Assembly: GCA_045658985.1 (NCBI GenBank)
Contig: JAZOWC010000027.1
Span: 1 to 41,169, forward strand
DNA: 41,169 nt
DNA from: RGIG3513 sp045658985
Lineage (GTDB): Bacteria; Bacillota; Clostridia; Oscillospirales; Butyricicoccaceae
Direction: 5' to 3'
Shown here: positions 24,501 to 32,145 of the stretch, piece after piece
Numbering within the stretch: position 1 is the stretch's first letter
Layout of the letters: every line of letters begins with the position of its first letter
Translations under genes and position numbers: made by a program
Notes under the pieces: model-generated
The model's database searches: none
Told to the model about the DNA's origin: nothing
The model's input: the letters and a program-made list of their open reading frames with translations, nothing else

Positions 24501-25913
24501 TTACATTGTGATCAGGCAGAAGCGGAGAACGAACAGGATAGCGATGACGGTAACAGGGATGTCGTTCTTCTTGTACTTGCCGGTGCAGAGGGTGATCAGG
24601 GTGTATGCGATACAGCCGATACCGATACCGTTGGAGATGGAGTATGTCAGAGGCATCATGATCAGAGCAAGGAATGCAGGAACGGCAGAACGGACGTCGT
24701 TCATATCGACCTTTGCAAAGCCCTTGAGCATCAGAACGCCGACGTAGATCAGAGCGGGAGCGGTAGCGCATGCGGGAACCAGCTTGGCCAGAGGGGTGAG
24801 GAACAGGCAGAGTGCGAAGCAGATGGAGGTGACGATGCTGGTCAGACCGGTACGGCCGCCTGCGCCGACGCCTGCTGCGGACTCAACGAAGGTGGTGCAG
24901 GTGGAGGTACCCAGAGCAGCACCGGCAACGGTAGCGATGGAGTCGCAGGTCATGCACTTGTCAACGTCGATGGGGTCGCCGTTCTCGTCCAGCATATCAG
25001 CCTGAGAAGCTGTGCCGTACAGAGTGCCGATGGTGTCGAACATATCGACCAGGCAGAAGGTGATAACCAGCATAACAGCAGACAGAACGCCGCCGATAGC
25101 TTCGCCGGTGAAAGCGTCCTTCCAGGACTGAGCCTGGAACACGCCGGTGATACCGATCTCGCCGAAATCCTTGAAGGCCTGGCCGACCTGGCTCATATCA
25201 AAGGAGGGAACTGTGCCGGTAGCTACGTAGAATATTACGGTGATGGCTGCGATGCTGATGAGGACCGAGCCCTTGATGTTGAGCTTGTCCAGAATAGCGA
25301 TAAGGATCAGACCCAGCAGAGCCAGCAGAGCGGGCAGAGCGGTGGTCATAAACGTGCCGTTTGCGATAGCGCCGTGGAAATCATGGAACTGTACCAGTGT
25401 GTACTGGTTAGCCTGAATGATGCCGACGTTCTGGAAGCCGATGAATGCGATGAACAGACCGATACCTGCGGGGATAGCCTTCTTGAGGCACTCGGGCAGG
25501 GCTCTTGCAACCTTGGAGCGGAGGCCTGTAACAGAGAACAGCAGGAATACAAATCCGGAAACCAGAATGATTACCAGACCGGACTGATAGCCGTCGATAA
25601 CGTCGCTGCCGGAGATGACTGCGGGCAGAACGAAGGATACAAAGAAGAAGGAGTTAAGACCCATACCGCAGGCCTGAGCAAAGGGCATCTTTGCATACAG
25701 AGCCATAAGCAGTGTGCCTATAACCGCAACCAGGATGGATGCAACGTAAACGGAGTTCCAGATCTGACCCATAGGTCCGTCGGTGGTGAAGCTGGTGATC
25801 TGATTGGGGTTAGTGATGACGATGTACGCCATTGCGAAGAATGTTGTCAAGCCGGCGATTATCTCAGTCTTGACGTTGGAGCCGCGTTCGGAAATCTTGA
25901 AAAACTTGTCCAT
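24501..25913 (-). CDS. NCS2-family purine permease (AzgA-like)
   Basis: A 470-residue inner-membrane symporter with about 12-14 hydrophobic segments. AzgA/PbuG-type NCS2 members take up hypoxanthine, guanine or adenine with protons. Signatures are KTEIIAGLTTFFAMAYIVITNP at the N-terminus, MPFAQACGMGLNSFFF, FCLVDMFDTIGTLYGTASQA, and STCTTFVESAAGVGAGGRTGL toward the C-terminus. Length is typical of AzgA and longer than UraA-type permeases. The start at 25913 is chosen for GGAGAGAG upstream; an in-frame extension to 26009 reads through the promoter. It is monocistronic. The 60-base leader after the promoter shows no purine-riboswitch core that I can find. Confidence 0.92.
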   Translation of the reverse strand: MDKFFKISERGSNVKTEIIAGLTTFFAMAYIVITNPNQITSFTTDGPMGQIWNSVYVASILVAVIGTLLMALYAKMPFAQACGMGLNSFFFVSFVLPAVISGSDVIDGYQSGLVIILVSGFVFLLFSVTGLRSKVARALPECLKKAIPAGIGLFIAFIGFQNVGIIQANQYTLVQFHDFHGAIANGTFMTTALPALLALLGLILIAILDKLNIKGSVLISIAAITVIFYVATGTVPSFDMSQVGQAFKDFGEIGITGVFQAQSWKDAFTGEAIGGVLSAVMLVITFCLVDMFDTIGTLYGTASQADMLDENGDPIDVDKCMTCDSIATVAGAALGTSTCTTFVESAAGVGAGGRTGLTSIVTSICFALCLFLTPLAKLVPACATAPALIYVGVLMLKGFAKVDMNDVRSAVPAFLALIMMPLTYSISNGIGIGCIAYTLITLCTGKYKKNDIPVTVIAILFVLRFCLITM

Positions 25914-25970
25914 AATCGTTTCTCTCTCTCCTGTCTTTTTTATTAATCTGCTAAAGCAAATCATACCCTC

Positions 25971-25999
25971 ATTATAATCACTCCGCACATAAAAATCAA
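25971..25999 (-). promoter_or_regulatory. Promoter of the purine permease gene
   Basis: Minus strand: -35 TTGATT (25999-25994), 17-base spacer, -10 TATAAT (25976-25971). Confidence 0.75.
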
Positions 26000-26050
26000 G
26001 AGTATTCATTCATAATTTGTTCAAAACCGTCGATATGCGCATAAATATGT

Positions 26051-26075
26051 AAAGCTCCCTCGGCAGAGGGAGCTT
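26051..26075 (-). terminator. Terminator of the three-gene membrane-protein operon
   Basis: Perfect 11-bp stem AAAGCTCCCTC / GAGGGAGCTTT with a 4-base loop, just past the stop of the last gene. The minus-strand T-run is weak (TTTACATATTT). Confidence 0.7.
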
Positions 26076-26096
26076 TTGTGTTGCGCTTATTCAATT

Positions 26097-26810
26097 TTAC
26101 TGATCTATGGGCTGCACGGTGATATAGTAGCCGCAGACGTAGTGATAGGTCTCTCCCGCGGCGGCCTTGAAGGCAGCGGCGAGAGCTTTCAGCTCACTGT
26201 CGCTGAGATCGTCGGGGTGCGGCTCGCTGTCGACTGCAAGAATATCCAGATTCACCCCGTCGGTGACGAAGGTCTTGCTGCCGAGCTTGCCTATTGTCAG
26301 CACAGCTGTGGTGTCAACCGTGCCCTTGTCTATGGATGCGATAAGTCCGTTTTTGTAGTATTCAATCAGGTTCCGTTGTTCGGCTTGGCTGTATCGGACG
26401 GCTATTCGACCCTTGTGTTCGCCTACAAGACTGTCATCAACAAGCAGACAGTTGTAGGTGGTCTCATCTTCCAAAACCTGTCCCTGCCCGTCAAAGGCAA
26501 ATACCACAAACGGATTGCTCAATTTACTGGTCGACAAATCTTTTCCCGTAATTCCCGCAGGCTCATACAGAGTTCGGAAATTGGGGTAGGTCGCCGCCGC
26601 TGCAGCAGCTCTGTAATCGCTCATGCTCTGAGGTTTTTTGTAAAGCGGCTCCATATAATTGCCCGGACTGTGGATTTCTCCTCGCTTTTCCATCTCACGC
26701 TCAGCTTCCCGTTCTGCGGCCTGTTCACGGTTGTAGCCTATACTTATGCAAACCACCGCAGCAACACACAGCAGTACAGCTATGACAGTTATAATCGTAA
26801 GCTTTTTCAC
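26097..26810 (-). CDS. Membrane-anchored protein of unknown function, paralogue A
   Basis: Not recognised. About 237 residues: one N-terminal membrane anchor (KKLTIITVIAVLLCVAAVVCISIGY), a charged Ala/Glu linker, then a soluble extracytoplasmic domain. It shares IGKLGSKTFVTDGVNLDI and the following EPHPDD with the gene at 27354-28061 and is clearly its paralogue; the middle of the two proteins is much more diverged. AGGAGG stands 8 bases before a GTG at 26810, while the codon two triplets earlier (GTG at 26816) is too close, so 26810 is the likely start. It is the last gene of the operon. Its Ala-rich stretch and mixed charge offer no enzymatic clue. Confidence 0.75.
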   Translation of the reverse strand: MKKLTIITVIAVLLCVAAVVCISIGYNREQAAEREAEREMEKRGEIHSPGNYMEPLYKKPQSMSDYRAAAAAATYPNFRTLYEPAGITGKDLSTSKLSNPFVVFAFDGQGQVLEDETTYNCLLVDDSLVGEHKGRIAVRYSQAEQRNLIEYYKNGLIASIDKGTVDTTAVLTIGKLGSKTFVTDGVNLDILAVDSEPHPDDLSDSELKALAAAFKAAAGETYHYVCGYYITVQPIDQ

Positions 26811-26861
26811 CTGCACTACCTCCTTTTACTTTTTAGACCGAAAAATCTCAAAAAAGTTCCC
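26707..26861 (-). repeat. Duplicated 5' segment, copy A (leader plus anchor codons)
   Basis: 155 bases matching 27958-28113 with four substitutions and one single-base indel. It covers about 50 bases of leader, the ribosome site and the first 34 codons. Identity falls away sharply outside it, including inside the gene body. Confidence 0.85.
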
Positions 26862-26875
26862 AAAAGCCCGTTTTT

Positions 26876-27322
26876 TCACCTCGGCATAAGTGCGATTATT
26901 TCTTCCATAACGGGCACGCTTTCGGGAGTGAGGGTATAGATTTTGCCGTCATACTTAACCGCACCCGAAAATACGATGAATTGATCGGACTTCTCCACGC
27001 CCCTCGACTCATAATACACGGTCACGCTGTAGGTGTAGCCTTGTGTGGGTATGTCAAGCTTTACCTTGCTGTACTCAAGCTTGTTGAGGAGAGTGACAAG
27101 TTTTTCGAGCTCGGCTTTTTGAGAAAAGTCGTTTCGCTCCCCGTCGCCCGTCATCAGGCGGATATAGGTCACGTCATCAAGCGAATAGACAAAAAGCTCC
27201 TTGTCACGCACATTTATTCCATCGCCGCGCAGCTTGAGGTCATAAACAACGTACCCCGCTATCGCCCCAAGCACAATCGCGGCAACGATACAGATAATAA
27301 CGACGGTTTTCTTTGTAAACAT
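26876..27322 (-). CDS. Small membrane-anchored protein of unknown function
   Basis: Not recognised. 148 residues with an N-terminal helix (VVIICIVAAIVLGAIAGYVVYDL) and a beta-rich soluble part containing YSLDDVTYIRLMTGDGER and GYTYSVTVYYESRG. It ends with VMEEIIALMPR. It has no clear similarity to the two flanking paralogues beyond topology. AAAGGAGGATAGGTT gives an excellent ribosome site for the ATG at 27322. It lies between paralogues A and B in one operon (gaps 31 and 65 bases), suggesting the three products function together at the outer face of the membrane. Confidence 0.75.
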   Translation of the reverse strand: MFTKKTVVIICIVAAIVLGAIAGYVVYDLKLRGDGINVRDKELFVYSLDDVTYIRLMTGDGERNDFSQKAELEKLVTLLNKLEYSKVKLDIPTQGYTYSVTVYYESRGVEKSDQFIVFSGAVKYDGKIYTLTPESVPVMEEIIALMPR

Positions 27323-27353
27323 AACCTATCCTCCTTTTGCAAAAGTGCAGATT

Positions 27354-28061
27354 TTATTGCTCTACAGGCTGCATATTGAACATCAGGCCGTGGTACTTTT
27401 CAAGCTGAGTGTACCAATTCTTTGTAGCCTTTACCACCGCGGTCTTAAATGTCTCTGCCATAGCCTTCAGCTCACCGTCGGTCATATCATCGGGGTGAGG
27501 CTCATTGTCCACGGCGATAATATCAAGATTGACCCCGTCGGTGACGAATGTCTTGCTGCCGAGCTTGCCCAAAGTCAGGATCTTCTGCGTGTCAACCGTT
27601 CCGCTGAGTATGGAAACGAGCAGAGTGTCTTTGTGATACTCAAACAGGTTTCGTTTTTCTGTCTCGCTGTAGCTGACTCCCACTCTGCCCACGTACTCCC
27701 CGTTTGTAATAACCGGACAGCAGACCGTGGTCGCATTCTCTGCCAGCTGCCCCTGCCTGTCAAAAACAAATATGGCAAACGGCAGGTCTACTTTGCGGTA
27801 CATAATGTCATCACGTGTAAAACCGGCCTTGGTATATTCCTCGCGGTAAGGTGGATCCAGAGCACCATCAACAGCAAGGGCATAATCCCGATCCGATCTT
27901 GGCTTATTGAGTAGGTAGGTGTTTCCCGGAGCGGAGGGTTCGACCTGACTTAATCGCTCCCGTTCTGCGGCCTGTTCACGGTTGTAACCTATACTTATGC
28001 AAACCACCGCAGCAATACACAGCAGTACAGCTATGACAGTTATAATCGTAAGCTTTTTCAC
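27354..28061 (-). CDS. Membrane-anchored protein of unknown function, paralogue B
   Basis: Not recognised. About 235 residues: N-terminal anchor identical in design to paralogue A, a short linker with QAAERERLSQVEPSAPGN, then the soluble domain with LGKLGSKTFVTDGVNLDI and NEPHPDDMTDGELKAMAETF. The C-terminus, YHGLMFNMQPVEQ, parallels YYITVQPIDQ of copy A. The GTG at 28061 has AGGAGG 8 bases upstream; the ATG at 28067 is only 2 bases from it and is less likely. It is the first gene after a strong promoter. There is no lipobox or catalytic signature. Confidence 0.75.
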   Translation of the reverse strand: MKKLTIITVIAVLLCIAAVVCISIGYNREQAAERERLSQVEPSAPGNTYLLNKPRSDRDYALAVDGALDPPYREEYTKAGFTRDDIMYRKVDLPFAIFVFDRQGQLAENATTVCCPVITNGEYVGRVGVSYSETEKRNLFEYHKDTLLVSILSGTVDTQKILTLGKLGSKTFVTDGVNLDIIAVDNEPHPDDMTDGELKAMAETFKTAVVKATKNWYTQLEKYHGLMFNMQPVEQ

Positions 28062-28113
28062 CTGCATTACCTCCTTTTACCTTTTTAGACCGAAAAATCT
28101 CGAAAAAGTTCCC
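27958..28113 (-). repeat. Duplicated 5' segment, copy B
   Basis: 156-base partner of 26707-26861, about 97% identical. It includes the non-coding leader, so conservation is not explained by protein constraint alone. Confidence 0.85.
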
Positions 28114-28160
28114 GAATTTTTCCAAAAACATCAACGGACAGGGTTTATGTGTCTTTTTTT

Positions 28161-28189
28161 AGTATACAATACTCTCTGTTATTTGTCAA
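28161..28189 (-). promoter_or_regulatory. Strong promoter of the three-gene membrane-protein operon
   Basis: Minus strand: consensus -35 TTGACA (28189-28184), 17-base spacer, -10 TATACT (28166-28161). The leader is about 95 bases and partly lies in the duplicated segment. Confidence 0.82.
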
Positions 28190-28280
28190 TTATAGCGGAC
28201 AGTTTGGCGTTTTTGGACGATTCCGCCGATGCAGTTGCCCCCTCTGCGGTGAGCCGAGGGGGCATACATATTATATACGG

Positions 28281-29303
28281 TTATTTCAAATGCACCATTT
28301 CCTCGGTGATGTCGCTGAGGGAGTGAGCGCCGCACATAGCCATGGTGTCGCGCAGCTCACTTCCGATCTTGTCGATATACAGTCTGACCCCTTCTTCTCC
28401 GCCGCCGTAGACCGCGGTCACAAAGGGGCGGCAGATCAGCACGCCGTCGGCGCCCAGCGCCAGAGCTTTGAACACGTCAACGCCCGAACGGATACCGCCG
28501 TCAACCAGCACCCTGACGCCGCTGCCGCGGAGGGCATCGGCTATGTCGCCCAGCACTTCTGCCGTGGCGGGGCACTGATCGAGCACTCTGCCGCCGTGGT
28601 TGCTGACAACTATGGCGGCTGCGCCTGCTGCGCGGGCTTTTTGTGCGCCGCGGACGGTCATGACCCCCTTGACGATAAAGGGCACACCTGCGCTGCGGGC
28701 GATTTCGGCAAGCTGCTCTACGTTCTTACTGCCCGCGGGGGGAGTCATATTCTTGAGAAAAGGCAGACCTGCCGCATCAATATCCATAGCGCAGGCAAAG
28801 CTTCCGCTCTCGCGCACCAGCTCAAGCTTGTGCGCTACAGTCTGCTCGTTCCACGGCTTGACTGTGGGCACGCCGCAGCCGCCGTTGTCGCGGATGACCG
28901 CGCAGGCAGAGCGCATAACGTTCTCGTTGGTGCCGTCACCGGTGAATGCGGCGATGCCGCCCTCGCGGCAGGCTTTGACCAGCACGCTGTTGTAGCTGAG
29001 GTCGTCGTATTTGTCGCTGTAGTGCAGACCGACCGCACCCACGGGGCCCGCAAAGAAGGGGTAGCTAAAGCTCCTGCCGAACAGCTTCAGTGTGGTATCG
29101 GGGGTGATATTGTCGCAGATGGTGTCCATATTGACACGCACCGCCTGCCAAGCGTCAAAATTGCGGATGGCGGTGTCGCCCATGCCCTTGGCGCCCGGGC
29201 CGGGGATCTTGTTACCGCAGGCTTTGCCGTTGCACACGGGGCAGGCTTTGCAATACTGACCGATGCAGTCGCGGGCGGCGGTGATAACGTCCTGATAGTT
29301 CAT
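28281..29303 (-). CDS. FMN-dependent alpha-hydroxy-acid oxidising protein with N-terminal Cys cluster
   Basis: A 340-residue TIM-barrel flavoenzyme of the lactate/glycolate oxidase and dehydrogenase family. FMN and catalytic features are visible: VVSNHGGRVLDQ (active-site His and Arg) and VDGGIRSGVDVFKALALGADGVLICRP (phosphate site). An N-terminal cluster, CKACPVCNGKACGNK, precedes the barrel. It is absent from aerobic oxidases but common in clostridial members, and may bind an Fe-S centre for electron transfer (inference). The start at 29303 has AAAAGGAG. It is the second gene after a histidine phosphatase (13-base gap). The 2-hydroxyacid substrate is unknown. Confidence 0.85.
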   Translation of the reverse strand: MNYQDVITAARDCIGQYCKACPVCNGKACGNKIPGPGAKGMGDTAIRNFDAWQAVRVNMDTICDNITPDTTLKLFGRSFSYPFFAGPVGAVGLHYSDKYDDLSYNSVLVKACREGGIAAFTGDGTNENVMRSACAVIRDNGGCGVPTVKPWNEQTVAHKLELVRESGSFACAMDIDAAGLPFLKNMTPPAGSKNVEQLAEIARSAGVPFIVKGVMTVRGAQKARAAGAAAIVVSNHGGRVLDQCPATAEVLGDIADALRGSGVRVLVDGGIRSGVDVFKALALGADGVLICRPFVTAVYGGGEEGVRLYIDKIGSELRDTMAMCGAHSLSDITEEMVHLK

Positions 29304-29316
29304 AGTTTGCTCCTTT

Positions 29317-29958
29317 TTACAGCTCGTCGGAGAGCAGGTTGGGGACTTCTTCCATAAAATCCTTGCGGCCGAAGTCGATGACCTCAAAGCTGCCGCTGTC
29401 GTACCTGATCTGGGTGATGGATGCGTTGGAGGGCCAGGGGGTGATGTCCAGATCTTTGATGTCAAGTCCGTTCCATCTGCCTGCCAGAGTGCGGATGGGG
29501 GTGGAATGATTGAAGATAAACACGGTCTGGCCGTCGTGGTTTTTGGCGATGCGCTCGATCTCGCGCTCTACCCTGTCCATCATATCGATGACCGACTCGC
29601 CGCCCGGGCAGGCAGACAGGCCCACGTTGTCGCACCAGAGGGCAAAGGTGTCGCGGTACTCCAGACGGAGAGTTGCAAAGTCCATATTCTCCCACTCTCC
29701 GCCGTTGATCTCACGAAGCTGCTCGCTCAATACTACGGGGATGCCTTTTTTGCGGGAAGTATGCTCGGCTGTGTTGTAGGCGCGCTTGAGATCGCTGGAG
29801 TAGATAGCGTCGCAGTGGACGCTCATCAAAAACTCGGCGGCTTTTTCGGCCTGAAGATGGCCTTTTTCGGTAAGGTCGAGATCGGTATGACCGATGAATG
29901 CGTTGCGTTTGTTGGCCTCGGACTGGCCGTGACGGATGAGAAAAATATTGGTTGCCAT
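29317..29958 (-). CDS. Histidine phosphatase family protein (phosphoglycerate-mutase-like)
   Basis: A 213-residue branch-1 histidine phosphatase. The catalytic motif FLIRHGQSEANKRNAF is near the N-terminus, with Arg, GHTDLDLTEKGHLQAEKAAEFL, YSSDLKRAYNTAEH, a Glu in EINGGEWENM, and the second catalytic His in IFNHSTPIRTL. Members include 2,3-bisphosphoglycerate-dependent mutase, CobC and other small phosphatases, and I cannot tell which. The ATG at 29958 follows GGGAGGC. It is first in a two-gene unit with the hydroxy-acid oxidase, behind a good promoter. Confidence 0.9.
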   Translation of the reverse strand: MATNIFLIRHGQSEANKRNAFIGHTDLDLTEKGHLQAEKAAEFLMSVHCDAIYSSDLKRAYNTAEHTSRKKGIPVVLSEQLREINGGEWENMDFATLRLEYRDTFALWCDNVGLSACPGGESVIDMMDRVEREIERIAKNHDGQTVFIFNHSTPIRTLAGRWNGLDIKDLDITPWPSNASITQIRYDSGSFEVIDFGRKDFMEEVPNLLSDEL

Positions 29959-29988
29959 AGTTTGCCTCCCGGAGTTTCTTTTGGGATT

Positions 29989-30017
29989 ATTGTACCATCT
30001 GCGCAAAATCCCGTCAA
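29989..30017 (-). promoter_or_regulatory. Promoter of the phosphatase/hydroxy-acid oxidase unit
   Basis: Minus strand: -35 TTGACG (30017-30012), 17-base spacer, -10 TACAAT (29994-29989). Confidence 0.75.
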
Positions 30018-30043
30018 TAAATTGTATTTTTTGAGAACAAAAA

Positions 30044-30078
30044 AAATCCCGTTTGCATGATTTTGCAAACGGGATTTT
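30044..30078 (-). terminator. Terminator of the peptide-binding protein gene
   Basis: Minus strand: 14-bp stem AAATCCCGTTTGCA / TGCAAACGGGATTT with an approximately 6-base loop, ending in a run of T. Confidence 0.9.
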
Positions 30079-30088
30079 AAGTTCAGGT

Positions 30089-31867
30089 TCAGTCTACGAG
30101 TTCGCAGTATATCTCGCCGAAGCCCCAACCAACGATAAAGTGGTCAACGGGCAGCTTGACTCTGTCGCTGAATACGACCTTTTCGGGACGCTCGTAGAGG
30201 GGGATGTTGACCAGATCGTCAACAGCGATGATCTTTTCCATCTGCTGGCACAGCTCGATGATCTCAGCGGTCTCGTTGATGTAGTCGAGATCCATAGCTT
30301 CTTCATAGAGTGCGTCAAACTCGTCGCTTGCGTATGCAAAACGAGGAGGTGAATAGTCGGAGCGGTAGAAGGAGAAGGTCAGACGGGGATCGTCAGCGGA
30401 GGGCAGCATGGAGCCGATTGTTGCCTCAAAGGAGGTGGGATCGGCGGGATTCCAGCGGCGCAGATCGAGAGCGGTACCTGCTGCGACCAGACGGATGGTA
30501 GTCTTGAGCTTGCTGCCGAAAGCGGTGGTGTACTGCTCCTGCAGCATCTCGGTAGCGGCCTTCAGGTGAGGTCTGGTACCGGTCATAAAGATATCGAAGG
30601 TTGCGGTCTTGTTGCCGGTTGCCTCGTATGCTTTGTCCAGATACTGGTTGGCCTTCTGGATATCAAAGATGGTGGTAGGATCTGGCAGGTAGTCTGCGGG
30701 ATACTCAACGAAAGCTGTGCCCTCGTTGGGGTCGCCCATGACCGCTCTGCGGACGATGCGGGAGGTGGGATAGGAGCCGACCAGCTTGGCCAGTTCAACA
30801 CGGTCGGTACCGTAGTAGATAGCTCTGCGGAAGTCGATATTGCCCAGCAGGCCGCCCTGAGAGGGGTTGCCCAGATTGATGAACATATACATCAGAGAGT
30901 CGTTGAAGTACTCGTATACGCGGGGGTCATCCTCGTACTTCTCCCAATCGGTGTATTCAAGCTCGACCTTGTCGATATCGCCGTTGATGAACAGCTGCAG
31001 CTTGGTGCCGGGGTCGGAAACAACGGTATACTCAATACCCTCGATCTTGACCTGATCGGCAAACACGTAGTTGGGGTTGCGCTTGATGACGTACTTGGCA
31101 TCCTGCACCCACTCGGTGAGGATGAAGGGACCTGCGCTCATATAGCTCTCAACGCTGGTGCCGTAGGTGGTAGCGTCGCGGTCTTTGTTCATGCAGGCCT
31201 CAAACAGGGGCTCGTAGACCAGATAGGGGTTGGTGACCATTCTCTGGACGTCGATCATGGATGCGGGCTCCTCAAGTGTGACCTCCATGGTGTACTGGTC
31301 GATCTTCTTGAGACCTACCTCTTCCCAGGGATATGCACCGGTCTGATACTCCTCGCAGTTTTTGATGACACAGAAGGAGTTGTTGACCAGACCCGAAGCG
31401 GTCAGGTTGACCAGCAGGGGGTCGAGCTTCATCTTGAAGGTATAGATAACGTCGTCTATATCGATAGGATCGCCGTTTGCCCATACGCAGTCGTCACGAA
31501 CGGTGATCTGCCATACCAGACCCTCGTCATCCATCTGCTGGGGAACGTCTTTGGCCAGCTCGCAGCCCCAGTACCAGCCGTCCTTGGTGTCCTTGAGGCG
31601 GTCGGTGTACAGACGGATACCTGTGTTGTTTGCCAGGTTCATCTCACTGGTGCCGGTGCTGGTAAACATATTGACTGTTGCAACACCTGTGCCCATTGTG
31701 GTGCGGTAGATGCCGCGGGGTGCGCCGGAATCGGTGGAAGGCGAATCGGGATCTGCAGGATTGGCAGAGGGATCGTCCTGCTTGCCGTCGGCGGGTTTTT
31801 CACCGCAGCCTGCGAAAGCTGCAACCAGCATCAGCATGGCTAGGATAAGTGCCAGATACTTCTTCAT
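30089..31867 (-). CDS. Oligopeptide/dipeptide ABC transporter substrate-binding lipoprotein (family 5)
   Basis: 592 residues. A lipoprotein signal with lipobox AFAGC (Cys21) and an acidic Pro/Ser/Asp linker precede an OppA/DppA-type solute-binding domain. Family cues: VWQITVRDDCVWANGDPIDIDDVIYTFKM, VTLEEPASMID, YVIKRNPNYV, and DFRRAIYYGTDRVELAKL. It would bind peptides, or possibly nickel or sugars, outside the membrane. No permease or ATPase genes adjoin it, so it is an orphan binding protein here and must share a transporter encoded elsewhere. AAGGAGG precedes the ATG. It has its own consensus promoter and terminator. Confidence 0.9.
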   Translation of the reverse strand: MKKYLALILAMLMLVAAFAGCGEKPADGKQDDPSANPADPDSPSTDSGAPRGIYRTTMGTGVATVNMFTSTGTSEMNLANNTGIRLYTDRLKDTKDGWYWGCELAKDVPQQMDDEGLVWQITVRDDCVWANGDPIDIDDVIYTFKMKLDPLLVNLTASGLVNNSFCVIKNCEEYQTGAYPWEEVGLKKIDQYTMEVTLEEPASMIDVQRMVTNPYLVYEPLFEACMNKDRDATTYGTSVESYMSAGPFILTEWVQDAKYVIKRNPNYVFADQVKIEGIEYTVVSDPGTKLQLFINGDIDKVELEYTDWEKYEDDPRVYEYFNDSLMYMFINLGNPSQGGLLGNIDFRRAIYYGTDRVELAKLVGSYPTSRIVRRAVMGDPNEGTAFVEYPADYLPDPTTIFDIQKANQYLDKAYEATGNKTATFDIFMTGTRPHLKAATEMLQEQYTTAFGSKLKTTIRLVAAGTALDLRRWNPADPTSFEATIGSMLPSADDPRLTFSFYRSDYSPPRFAYASDEFDALYEEAMDLDYINETAEIIELCQQMEKIIAVDDLVNIPLYERPEKVVFSDRVKLPVDHFIVGWGFGEIYCELVD

Positions 31868-31900
31868 AATATCCTCCTTGAGTATAATGGTTATAAGTAA

Positions 31901-31929
31901 ATATTAAACTTTTTTAACACTTTTGTCAA
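31901..31929 (-). promoter_or_regulatory. Strong promoter of the peptide-binding protein gene
   Basis: Minus strand: consensus -35 TTGACA (31929-31924), 17-base spacer, -10 TAATAT (31906-31901). Nothing else recognisable lies between here and the etfA terminator. Confidence 0.82.
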
Positions 31930-32094
31930 CTGATATATAAACTTGGCTGTTTTTTCTCTATTTTGCACAAAAACTGTCTATGGATTTTGTGCAGTCGCAA
32001 CAAAAAGGCGGGTTAAAATATTATGAAATTAAGTGGCGGGATACCCTCGCTATCACCCCAGAGACGCCCGTGCTCACTCCTCGGGACAAGAAAA

Positions 32095-32125
32095 AGAATG
32101 CCGCGACAAAAAGTCGCGGCATTCT
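32095..32125 (-). terminator. Terminator of the bcd-etfB-etfA operon
   Basis: A 13-bp perfect stem AGAATGCCGCGAC / GTCGCGGCATTCT with a 5-base loop and a T-rich minus-strand tail, 20 bases past the etfA stop. Confidence 0.92.
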
Positions 32126-32145
32126 TATCAAAGTTGTTATTTAAC

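Noticed and set aside
25914..25970. Purine riboswitch before the AzgA-like permease
   Set aside because: The leader is about 60 bases and I find neither the three-way junction stems nor the conserved loop bases.
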